The translations under genes and the position numbers were made by a program. Below are positions 46,720 to 56,977 of a stretch of 64,000 bases of DNA, piece by piece (position 1 is the first letter of the stretch; each line of letters begins with the position of its first letter). The notes beneath the pieces were generated by a model. That model made no database searches and was not told the DNA's origin. It worked only from the letters and a program-made list of their open reading frames with translations. The stretch lies in contig CM028336.1 in the NCBI GenBank assembly GCA_016647705.1, forward strand, positions 10,858,880-10,922,879, given 5' to 3'. The stretch is from Eucommia ulmoides. Lineage: Eukaryota > Streptophyta > Magnoliopsida > Garryales > Eucommiaceae.

Positions 46720-47190
46720 TTCGTAATGTCTTCACATATTAATTCAAGTGAAGAAAGTTCATATGGTTTTTCAAGTAAGGAGAACTCATATGGTGTTTGG
46801 GGTTGGCATGGACTGTGGGATCATCAAAGATGTTGGGTTTTAAAATCATATTATGACGATTACTGGAGTAATCAAGAGATCAACCCGAGAGAGTATCGCA
46901 TCGGTCTACGCTAAGAATGGGAATAGAGGGTAAATGAGTCTAACAACCTTGTATCTTATTTGAGAAATCTTAATGCACCAGTTCCGCATCATCGAAGTCT
47001 TCAGATGCCTCGACGATGTATAATTGATGACACAACCGAGATTAAATATGCTATTACACGAATTCGCCTGGAGAATAATCGAATGTTGTTGCGCAGAAAT
47101 AGATATGATCTACTACAACTAGCCAATGAAATGACTGCCACAAGCAACAGAGCACTCTCTCCAAACGAATACCATAACATGATAAATAAT
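46720..47190 (+). pseudogene. Unrecognised plus-strand frame B in the MULE, possible copy of frame A
   Basis: The stretch shares one frame from an AG acceptor-like site (atttgcag, 46675-46682) with stops at about 46912 and 46924. It includes MSSHINSSEESSYGFSSKEN (from about 46726). After the stops it reads RVNESNNLVSYLRNLNAPVP and later ITRIRLENNRMLLRRNRYDL. The spacing of RVN-S, N-P-V/I, I-DT and R-R-ENNR matches frame A (RVNQS, YNIPI, IDT, RYREENNR), so the two may be an old duplication. The 3' end runs up to the truncated transposase at about 47165-47200. Function unknown; probably dead. Confidence 0.4.
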
Positions 47191-48954
47191 GTGCCCTGGT
47201 CCATTTGTAAGGTGGATGATTGCTCAACCATGCATGCGCCTGAACATCAATTTTTTTTATCTCTTCCATGATAGCATCGTATTTTCGAATTTGTGTTGCA
47301 GCACTTGCATTCCAAGCAAGATCTTTGAGATGCTGATTTTTAGCAATCTTGTTGAAATTGCTACAAAGGTGCTGCAAACAAAATCGATGATATCGAAGGG
47401 GCTTGTTATGTTGATTAAGCCAAATACTGTCAACCGCACTAATAATGCCAGCGTGTCTGTCAGATATCAATGTCACCTCAGGACGATCACCGACAATATG
47501 ACGCTTAAGCATGTAGATGAATCATCGCCAACAGCAGTAGTCCTCCGTCGGTACGATGGCAAAAGCCAATGGGTAGCACTTGTTGGACGACGTCATTCCA
47601 ATGGCGATTAAAATCTTTCCCTCATATTTACCATACAAATGGATCTCGTCAATGGTGATTACAGTGCGACAATAACGCCATCCGTCAACTGAAGCTTTGA
47701 ATGACCAAAATACCATGTCGAACATCCTATAGCCAGGCATATCAGTCGACACAGTGCTTCACTCGACAATTGTACCCGAATTGTAGTGCTGCAACGCGAC
47801 CATAAACTTTGGTAACTTTCGATATGATTCATCCCAATCTCCGAACAAGGTCTCGATGGCTTTCGATCTAGCCAACCAATCTTTTCAATAGGAGACAGTG
47901 TATCCATGAGCCTCCTTCATGTAAGTCACAATGACGCCAATCTTCAATTCTGGATCATGTTCGACCTGTCCAAGTATTAGGTTCGAAATGAGTGCAGAAT
48001 CCAAATTTTTATGATCTACAGTAGTATGATTATAGAAACATGTGTGATGTCCCTCATACTGCGTAATCTCAAACATACCGTGACTTTTTTTCCTCCCCGC
48101 CCGCAACCTCCAATCGCATCCATGCGAACAATTAATCGACCAGAGCTTCTTGTTCGTTTGCGAGACATAAAACTCTTTGTTCTTCTTCAAGTGGTAAAAT
48201 TTGACGGCCTACTGGACGTGTTCCTTATCCTTAAAGGCCATACCAGTACGAAATTCATCCATTTCCGGTGTCCAAAAATTCTTCCGCAACTTCGGCTCAT
48301 ATTTTTCCAAGTCATCGTCGCCACCCCAATCCAAGTTATTGAAAAATGAAATTACATTGTCCAACTCCAATTGTTGATTTTGACCCCTTTGCCCGCTAGG
48401 CTCAGCATCTAGATCTTCGTCTGGCTGAAACGCAACATCCGCATCTAACTCTTCTTCTGACATATTGTGATGACTATCAATTGTATCAAAGTCACCACCA
48501 TAATTATCTTGTGGCGGACTATTCGGCAAATAATGGTGATGTGAAATAGCAAAGCTGGTGCCATGAGCACGGTCAATCATACTATGAGAATGATCTTGCT
48601 CTAGAATATAGGAGAGTGGGACGGTGTAATTAGACTCAAGTAATTGGGGGTGCAGTATGGGAGTATTGTGGGAATGATATGGTTCTAGAATGTAAAGGGG
48701 TGAGATGGTGTAATTAGACTGGTGATAAGTATGAAAAATCTATCTATTTTCAATCCGAATTTGTTAGTTTTTTAATATGTTTATATAGTACTTCATTATG
48801 TTTTAATTAGTTTTCATACTTTTTGTATAAATCAGGTGTGTGGGGCAAAAAGGTAGGAAACTGGAGCTAAAATGATGAGATCGAACCAAAGCAGTTCGAA
48901 GTTACGGTGGATAAACAAGCTCGGAGGCTGAAAGATAAAACAGGCCCACCGCTT

Positions 48955-49235
48955 AGGCGTCCAGACCACCACCTAAGTGGTGAAGATGCTGAGAAGAGCA
49001 AAATGTTACTGACAGACGACCGCCTAGGCAAAAATTCCATCGCCTAAGCGAAAATCCAGCAGAAGAAATAGAAGGGCTACTGGCAGCCCTTACCTAGGCG
49101 AAGTTTTCTTCGCCTAGGCGAAAATCCAACAGAATGTTCTCCCAGTCCACCGCCTACTTCACCGCTTAGGCGATCAGACCGAACCAACCTAACTCCACCT
49201 AGGCAAAGAATCCACCGCCTAGGCGGATTTGCCCT
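48955..49235. repeat. CGCCTAGGCG cluster, left arm
   Basis: The self-complementary decamer CGCCTAGGCG and one- or two-base variants (cgcttaggcg, cgcctaagcg, cacctaggca) occur about nine times. A mirror cluster lies at about 51385-51625 in the right arm. Confidence 0.85.
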
Positions 49236-49735
49236 ACACAGTCTTGAGATATTTTTAGATATTGTTTAGATATTTTGGCTATAAATACCCCCTATCCTCC
49301 CCCTTGGCCGGTGACTCTCTTGCCCCCATGGATTTTTGAGCCCCTTAGGCTATATCTAAGGGTATATTTAGGAGTTTTAGAGGTGGAGCTCACATCCCGA
49401 AGTGGAGAATACGGTGAATCGATCATTGAGCTTTCTTAGCGGTTTATCTTCGGATGAGGCTAAGTTCTTCGATTGTTTTTCCTTATTTCTTTATCTTAGG
49501 ATCATGTGAGAATGTTTAGCATGATTTATATGTTTATGCGGCTATGGCCACGAGTTAAATATGGATTGCAGTAAGGATTAACGGTATATTTATAAATATG
49601 TTTGTTTGGATGATTTCGGTGTTGCATTTATGTTTGTTCTTCATAGTTTGATTGTATTTATCGTATTGTTTGTTTATTATTCTTAGAATGGTAAATGGAG
49701 AATATGGGGTTTTGACAAACCCCGGATTCGGATTA

Positions 49736-50132
49736 GGGTAAACAAACGCCACGATTCTATAACCCGGTCGGGGTATGAATCGTGGACAATCGATGACATT
49801 GGGACAAGACTCGCGCGACCTAGGGTCATTAAGACGATGAGGGGGACTTCGGAATTGACACGAAATCGTGTTATATCCCTCGTCTTACACTCGAGAGAGG
49901 TGGCGAAGGAGTTTTAGAACAGAGATTGTCGATAGGGTAAATACAACGCGACGATCCAATAACCCGGGAGGGAGTTGGATTGTGTGCAATCATTGATGCT
50001 GGGTGAGACTCACGTAACCTAGGGTCGTTAAGACATTGAGGGAGATTTCTTCATTGACTGGAAGTCATGTATCCCCCCGTCTTACACTCGGGAGAGGTGG
50101 CGGTGGAGTTTTAAAACCGAGATTGTCAAATA
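49736..50132. repeat. Two tandem units of about 200 bp, left arm of palindrome
   Basis: Unit 1 (about 49736-49937) and unit 2 (about 49938-50132) share gggtaaa, a palindromic 'acgattctataacccgg'-type block, 'cgacctagggtc(a/g)ttaagac' and 'cgtcttacactcg(a/g)gagaggtgg'. The right arm carries the same pair inverted (about 50473-50870), giving four copies in total. Confidence 0.85.
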
Positions 50133-52639
50133 GGTCGAACAACGTAAACCCGATCTTTCACGATCACACTATTCTAAAACTTAGACCTCGTATACTTGCG
50201 AGTGTAAGTAGCGGCGTATTTTATGCCCTACCAAGTTTTTGATCGTATCCACAGGGATTGGTGTCGTTACTATCGAATATCGCGTTTGTCGTGACCTAAA
50301 TTTATCTAAGCGAAAAATAAATGTAATTAATTAATTAATTAATTAAACTAATACTAATATAACCTAAATTAACTACACTAATATGCTAATATGTTTTAGG
50401 GTAAAGAATTACCTAGGGATTAACGTGTTTACAAATACGTGTTTGATCTCGATTTACTCACGTTTACGGTGTTCGACCTATTTGATAATCTCGGTACATA
50501 AACTCCACCGCCACCTCTTCCGAGTGTAAGATGGGGGAATACATGATTTCAAGTCAATGAAGAAGTCCCCCTCGATGTCTTAACGACCCAAGATCACGTG
50601 AATCTTGCCCAGCGTTATTGATTGCACACAATCCAACTTGCTCCCAGGTTATTAGATCGTCGCGTTGTATTTACCCTATCAATAATCTCCTTTCTAAAAC
50701 TCCCTCGCCACTTCTCCCGAGTGTAAGACAAGGGATATAACGTAACTTCGAGTCAACGAAGAGGTCCTCCTCAACGGCTTAACGACCCTAGGTAGCGTGT
50801 GTCTTGCCCCACGTCATCGATTGTCCACGATTCAAACCCCGACCGGGGTTATAGAATCGTGGCGTTTGTTTACCCTAATCCGAATCCGGGGTTTGTCAAA
50901 ACCCTGTATTCTCTATTTACCATTCTAAACGTAATAAACAAACAATACGATAAATACAATCAAACTACGAAGAACACTCACAAACGAAACACCGAAATCA
51001 TCCAAACAACGTATTTATAAATATAGTGTTAATCCCTACTACAATCCATATTTAACTCGAGGCTTTAGCCGCATATACAATAAAATAACGAGCTAAACAT
51101 GCTCACATACTCCTAAGATAAAGAAATAAGGAAAAACAATCGAAGAACTTAGCCTCGTCCGAAGATAAACCGCTAAGAACGCTCTACAATCAATTCACCG
51201 TCTTCTCCACTTCAGGATGTGAGCTCCACACCTAAATTCCCTAAATATACCCTTAGATATAGCCTAAGCGGCTCAAAAAGCTATGGGGGCAAGAGAGTCA
51301 CCGGCCAAGAGGGAGGAGATGGGGTATTTATAGCCAAAATATTTAAAAAATATCTAAAAATATCTCAAGACTGTGCAAGGCAAATTCACCTAGGCGAAGT
51401 TAGATCGGTTCGGTCTGATCGCCTAGGCGGTGAAGTAGGTGGTGGACTGGGAGAACATTCTGTTGGATTTCTGTCTAGGCGAAGAAAACTTCGCCTAGGT
51501 GAGCGGCTATCAGTAGCCTTTCTGCGTCTTCTGCTAGATTTTCGCCTAGGCGATCGTTCGTCAGTAATATTTTGCTCTTCTCAGCATCTTCACCGCTTAA
51601 GCGGTGGTCTGGACACCTAAGCGGTGGGCCTGTTTCATCTTTTAGCCTTCAAGCTTGTTTATCCACCGTAACTTCGAACCATTTTGGTTAGATCTCATCG
51701 TTTTAGCTCCAGTTTCCTATCTTTTTTCCCCACACACCTGATTTATACAAAAAGTCTGAAAACTAATTAAAACATAATAAAATACTATATAAACATATTC
51801 GAAAACTAACTAATTCCGATTAGAAATAGATAGGTTTTTCACACCTATCAACTGGACTGCTTGGGGAACGGTGCCGAAAAATTGCTCGTCAGATTGGGTA
51901 CTGTACGGATTTAAACTCTGGGTCATTAAGTTGGTAAAATGACCACTTGGGGAAAAAAAAATTGGACCATTATCAAATGCCCGTTCTATCTCTACATATA
52001 CTTCAACAGCAAGAAGCGAGGGTATATAAAAAGGTAACTCAAGCACTTGATCTAATGTTGAGTCATCCTCGATAGAAAACAAGGTATATTTATAGTTCGA
52101 CCCGAAAAGAGCCATCGGCATCCTACACTTTAGTTTCAAAATTCCAGTAACCCCATCTTCAAGAACACATGGTTTTAGCATCTCAATTAATTCATTTAAG
52201 GTTGTTCCCCTACGGACAACCAAAGATTTTACAACTGATGTACTATAACAAATTCCGAACTCCGTACCTTCCAATATTCTACCACCCTAATACAATAACA
52301 ACCGAACGTGATCCATTTCAAGCGGCTATCATTTGATAAGACAAAATAAAACAAGAAAATAATATCGTCAACTAAAACTCAATCACAAAAGTATGTTGGT
52401 TTATAGTGTTCATTTTTTATGGGTTCGAGTAATTTATTTTCAATCTTTAATATTTTACTTATTCTGAATTTATTCAATAATTATTTTAACTTTAACTCTA
52501 AATCGAATATAAATTCCATGTCAAGTTAATATCAACTAAATAGATTCAATTAATTTGAGGAATGAAAGTGTACAATTTGTACGTCATATTCCAATGTTTA
52601 TAGTTTTAATTTTTTATGGATTTCAGTAATTTATTTTCA

Positions 52640-55600
52640 ATCTTAACATTTTACTTACCAATATAACGAGTTTAATAAACTAACCAAAAATTATTTTATA
52701 TAAGTTTAAACTAACTAACTAACATACATTTTTTTAAATAATATATTGATTTATATTTTCCTACACATGTGAAAGGGGTAAAAGTATAATTTTTAATTTA
52801 ACAACTAAATTAACAAATTAAACAAATACATTTTAAATTAAATAACGAAATTCAAAAATGAAACTAACTAACAATTTATTTTAAAACAATAGGTTGAAAC
52901 TTTTAGATTTTTCTAATTGTCAAAATTTCAGGGGCCAAAGTTTATATTTTTAATTAAATAGCTAAATTAGAAAATTAAACTAACTAACATACATTTTTTT
53001 AAATAACATATTGATTTATATTTTCCTACACATGTGAAAGGGGCCAAAGTCTAATTTTTAATTTAACAACTAAATTAACAAATTAAACAAATACATTTTA
53101 AACTAAATAACGAAATTCAAAAATGAAACTAACTAACAATTTATTTTAAAACAATAGGTTGAAAATTTTATATTTTTCTAATTGGCAAAATTTCAGGGGC
53201 CAAAGTGTATATTTTTAATTAAATAGCTAAATTATAAAATTAAACTAACTAACATATATTTTTTTAAATAATATATTTATTTATATTTTCGTACACATGT
53301 GAAAAGGGACAAAGTGTAATTTTTAATTTAACAACTAAATTAACAAATTAAAAAAATACATTTTAAATTAAATAACGAAATTCAAAAATGAAACTAACTA
53401 ACAATTTATTTTAAAACAATAGGTTGAAAATTTTATATTTTTCTAATTGTCAAAATTTCAGGAGCCAAAGTGTATATTTTTAATTAAATAGCTAAATTAG
53501 AAAATTAAACTAAATAACTTATATTTTTTTAAATAATATATTGATTTATATTTTCCTACACATGTGAAAGAGGCAAAAGTGTAATTTTTAATTTAACAAC
53601 TAAATTAACAAACTAAATAAATACATTTTAAATTAAATAACGAAATTCAAAAATGACACTAACTAATAATTTATTTTAAAATAATATGTTGAAAATTTAA
53701 TATTTTTCTAATTGTCAAAATTTTAGAGGCAAAAGTGTATATTTTTAATTAAATAGCTAAATTAGAAAATTAAACTAACTAACATACATTTTTTTGAAAT
53801 AATATATTGATTTATATTTTCCTACACATGTGAAAATAAGCCAGCGTGTAATTTTTAATTTAACAATTAAATTAACAAATTAAACAAATATATTTTAAAT
53901 TAAATAACTAAATTAAAAAATCAAACTAACTAACAATTTATTTTAAAACAATAGGTTGAAAATTTTATATTTTTCTAATTGTCAAAATTTCAGGGGCCAA
54001 AGTGTATATTTTTAATTAAATAGCTAACTTAGAAAATTAAACTAACTAACATAATTTTTTTTAAATAATATATTGATTTATATTTTCCTACACATGTGAA
54101 ATGGGCAAAAGTGTAATTTTTAATTTAACAACTAAATTAACAAATTAAACAAATACATTTTAAATTAAATAACGAAATTCAAAAATGAAACTAACTAACA
54201 ATTTATTTTAAAACAATAGGTTGAAAATTTTATATTTTTCTAATTGTCAAAATTTCAGGGGCCAAAGTGTATATTTTTAATTAAATAGCTAAATTATAAA
54301 ATTAAACTAACTAACATACATTTTTTAAAATAATATATTGATTTATATTTTCCTACGCATGTGAAAGAGGCTAAAGTATAATTTTTAATTTAATAACTAA
54401 ATTAACAAATTAAACAAATACATTTTAAATTAAATAACGAAATTCAAAAATAAAACTAACTAACAATTTATTTTAAAACAATAGGTTGAAAATTTTATAT
54501 TTTTCTAATTGTCAAAATTTCAGGGGCCAAAGTGTATATTTTTAATTAAATAGCTAAATTAGAAAATTTAAACTAACTAACATGCATTTTTTTAAATAAT
54601 ATATTGATTTATATTTTCTTACACATGTGAAAGGGGCAAAAGTGTAATTTTTAATTTAACAACTAAATTAACAAATTAAACAAATACATTTTAAATTAAA
54701 TAACGAAATTCAAAAATGAAACTAACTAACAATTTATTGTAAAACAATAAGTTGAAAATTTTATATTTTTCTAATTGTCAAAATTTTAGAGGCAAAAGTG
54801 TATATTTTTAATTAAATAGCTAAATTAGAAAATTAAACTAACTAACATACATTTTTTTGAAATAATATATTGATTTATATTTTCCTACACATGTGAAAAT
54901 AAGCCAAAGTGTAATTTTTAATTTAACAACTAAATTAACAAATTAAACAAATAAGTTTTAAATTAAATAATGAAATTAAAAAATGAAACTAAATAACAAT
55001 TTATTTTAAAACAATAGGTTGAAAATTTTATATTTTTTTAATTGTCGAAATTTTAGGGGCAAAAGTGTATATTTTAATTAAATAGCTATAGAAACTTTAA
55101 AAATACTAACATACATTTTTTAAAATAATATATTAATTTATATTTTCCTACGCATGTGAAAGGGGCTAAAGTATAATTTTTAATTTAATAACTAAATTAA
55201 CAAATTAAACAAATACATTTTAAATTAAATAACGAAATTCAAAAATGAAACTATCTAACAATTTATTTTAAAACAATAGGTTAAAAATTTTATATTTTTC
55301 TAATTGTAAAAATTTCAGGGGCCAAAGTGTATATTTTTAATTAAATAGCTAAATTAGAAATTTAAACTAACTAACATGCATTTTTTTAAATAATATATTG
55401 ATTTATATTTTGTTACACATGTGAAAGGGGCGAAAGTGTAATTTTTAATTTAACAACTAAATTAATAAAATAAATAAATATATTTTAAATTAAATAACGA
55501 AATTCAAAAATGAATCTAACTAACAATTTATTTTAAAACAATAGGTTGAAAATTTTATATTTTTCTAATTGCCAAAATTTCAGAGGCCAAAGTGTATATT

Positions 55601-56100
55601 TTTAATTAAATAGCTAAATTAAAAAATTAAACTAATTAACATAGATTTTTTTTTAAATAATATGTTGATTTATATTTTTCTACACATGTGAAAGGGGACA
55701 AAGTTTAATTTTTAATTTAACAACTAAATTAACAAATTAAACTAATTAACTAACTAATTAAACAACTAAACCAACAAATTAAATTAACAAAACAAACAAA
55801 CTAAATAATAATTTATTTTAAAATAATATATTAAAAATTTATATTTTTCTAATTGTTAAACTTTTAGGGGTCAAAGTGCATATTTTTTAATTAAATAGCT
55901 AGATTAAAAAATTAAACTAACTAACTAACATTTTTTTTAAAATAATATATTATTTTATATTTTCCTAAACATGTGAAAAGGGCCAAAGTATAATTTTTAA
56001 TTTAACAGTTAAATTAACAAATGAAACTAACCAACTAACTAACAAATAACAGGTAAAAAATATATTAATTAAATTAACAAATAAATTAAAAAAATGTTAA
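52640..56100. repeat. 265-bp tandem array in the right arm of the MULE
   Basis: The marker cacatgtgaaa recurs at 52764, 53029, 53294, 53559, 53825, 54091, 54356, 54622, 54888, 55151, 55416, 55683 and 55968. That is 13 units with spacing of 263-267 bases except the last (285). Each unit also has 'ggggccaaagtgtatatttt' and 'aactaactaacatac'. Units are highly AT-rich and non-coding. If the arm-borne promoter is used, the array would lie in the transposase leader intron. Confidence 0.95.
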
Positions 56101-56257
56101 AAATATACTAACCTGTGAATGGAAGAATAGAAATCTGAATAGAAGAAGTATGAACAAAAGAGAAAATATCAAAAATGAAGAACAAAAATGACAAAAATGA
56201 GGAAAATGAGAGAGGGAGCACAAGAGTTGTGATTTAGGAGTGAACTCGGTAGTGAGA

Positions 56258-56275
56258 ATTGGTATGATTTATAGT
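56258..56275 (-). promoter_or_regulatory. MULE right-arm TATA-like element
   Basis: The minus strand reads TTTTTACTATAAATCATACC at about 230 bases from the right end, the mirror position of the left-arm TATA box. It would drive the transposase leftward, with a leader intron starting at CACAG|GTTAGT near 56110. Confidence 0.45.
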
Positions 56276-56359
56276 AAAAAATTATACTGACAAGTCTTCA
56301 AAATTTAAAAAAGGCTGACAACCTTCTTCAAGTGCAAAAGAAGGCTGCCATCTAGCTGC

Positions 56360-56487
56360 CTTCTTTTGCAGCCTTTGGCCGGTCACGTTTGACCGGCCAA
56401 AGCAAATGACGACCAGCCAAAGCAAACGGCGATGGTCGTCATTTGCATGTAAAGTGTGATCCCGCCTTTCACAAGGACGGGATCACA
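56360..56487 (-). repeat. Right terminal inverted repeat of the MULE, with extra end copies
   Basis: Complement of 44308-44440. Two further partial copies of the terminal hairpin follow outside it: 'tgatcccggccttgtgaagg' at 56512 and 'ctgatcccggccttcc' at about 56593. Confidence 0.88.
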
Positions 56488-56977
56488 TAAAAAAAAAAAA
56501 ATAAAAAAATAATGATCCCGGCCTTGTGAAGGTCAGGATCACATGAATCAAAAAAAAAATTAGCAAAAAAAAAAAAAAAAAAGCACAAATGATCTGATCC
56601 CGGCCTTCCCAACAACGAAATGCATCAATCCGGTAAATAAGTTAAAACATGAATTCTTTCAATAAATGTTTTTTTAAAAATATTTATTACGTAAACAACT
56701 CTAAATAAATGCAAGAAAAAAACTTTATTTATTTAATTTTTACGAATTTAATGAGCCAACCAGAGCTGCTACCCAAGAGGTATTAATCCGACTGACAAAG
56801 GGAGGTACTCCCTTTCCTCGTCAACTTGAGTTCAACTCTCTTGGGGAGCATTTTAATAATTAAATCTTGAATTTAATCCGAAATGCACTAAGTCGATGTA
56901 GGGGAGTGCAACCTTAAGATTGTCCGGTGAGATGATTAATTGCGATGTGCGTAAACTGGTATAGAGTTTTTATACCA
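56488..56977. other. Spacer between two transposons
   Basis: Holds A-runs (56489-56500, 56570-56582), the extra MULE-end copies mentioned above and a non-coding stretch (56600-56977) in which 'gaatttaatgagccaacc' and 'agggaggtactccctttcc' stand out. The latter resembles LTR DNA but no element could be delimited. Confidence 0.4.

Larger units (their letters stand above)
48723..51850. mobile_element. 3128-bp near-palindromic element inserted in the MULE transposase
   Basis: Left arm 48723 to about 50137 and right arm about 50469-51850 are diverged reverse complements; the loop is about 330 bp. Ends are TGATA...TATCA. A perfect 5-bp duplication actgg flanks it (48718-48722, 51851-51855). Removing 3128 + 5 bases rejoins the transposase in frame (...PQAVQ then SNYTISP...). 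Each arm has a CGCCTAGGCG-rich block, a TATA box facing inward (ggctataaatacccc at about 49278; complement at about 51327) and two tandem units of about 200 bp. The arms differ at many positions, so this is not an assembly mirror. No transposase, gag or pol is present. TG/CA ends and a 5-bp duplication suggest retroviral-type integration; fold-back MULEs would give 9 bp. Confidence 0.88.
47165..52316 (-). pseudogene. MULE transposase (mudrA-like), split and stopped
   Basis: The reading starts MDHVRLLLY at 52316, the usual MULE N-terminus. The N-terminal PB1-like region follows (52274-51851: LNELIEMLKPCVLEDGV, KYTLFSIEDDSTLDQVLELP). The frame is broken at 51850 by the palindromic element and resumes at 48722. 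Then come an acidic linker, the FAR1/MuDR zinc-type region (48190-47885: SINCSHGCDWRLRAGRK, EITQYEGHHTCF), and the transposase core with TVITIDEIHLYGKYEGKILI (first catalytic Asp) and VTLISDRHAGI (second Asp), ending KWTRAHYL near 47200. The third catalytic Glu and the C-terminal SWIM zinc finger are missing. In-frame stops lie at 52287-52289, 48209-48211, about 47885 and about 47522; no frame shift is needed elsewhere. It would act on element ends in the nucleus but is inactive. Confidence 0.88.
44308..56487. mobile_element. Giant Mutator-like element (MULE), about 12.2 kb
   Basis: The two ends are inverted copies: left atgtgatcctgcccttcac, right its diverged complement ending ggacgggatcacat. 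Homology continues inward over the 'ggccggtcaaacgtgacc' block and, less clearly, through the leader and 265-bp repeat regions. Inside are a MULE-type transposase pseudogene (minus strand, 52316 to about 47165) and two unrecognised plus-strand frames (46024-46433, 46720-47190). A 3.1-kb palindromic element is inserted in the transposase. No 9-bp target duplication could be found; the left flank is copia, the right flank is not. So the ends may have been rearranged. Confidence 0.88.

Noticed and set aside
51219-51620. 133-residue frame rich in Arg and Gly in the palindrome
   Set aside because: It translates the CGCCTAGGCG-rich block; the opposite arm does not preserve the frame.
48723-51850. 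Assembly artefact (mirror duplication)
   Set aside because: The arms differ at many positions, the loop is unique and a precise 5-bp duplication plus frame restoration define a real insertion.
48723-51850. Fold-back MULE of the FARE type
   Set aside because: The duplication is 5 bp, not 9 bp, and the ends have no similarity to the two MULE-type elements in the window.
52640-56100. CRISPR-like or centromeric array
   Set aside because: The 265-bp units abut without unique spacers and lie inside a MULE arm with inverted counterparts on the other arm. It is neither CRISPR nor demonstrably centromeric.
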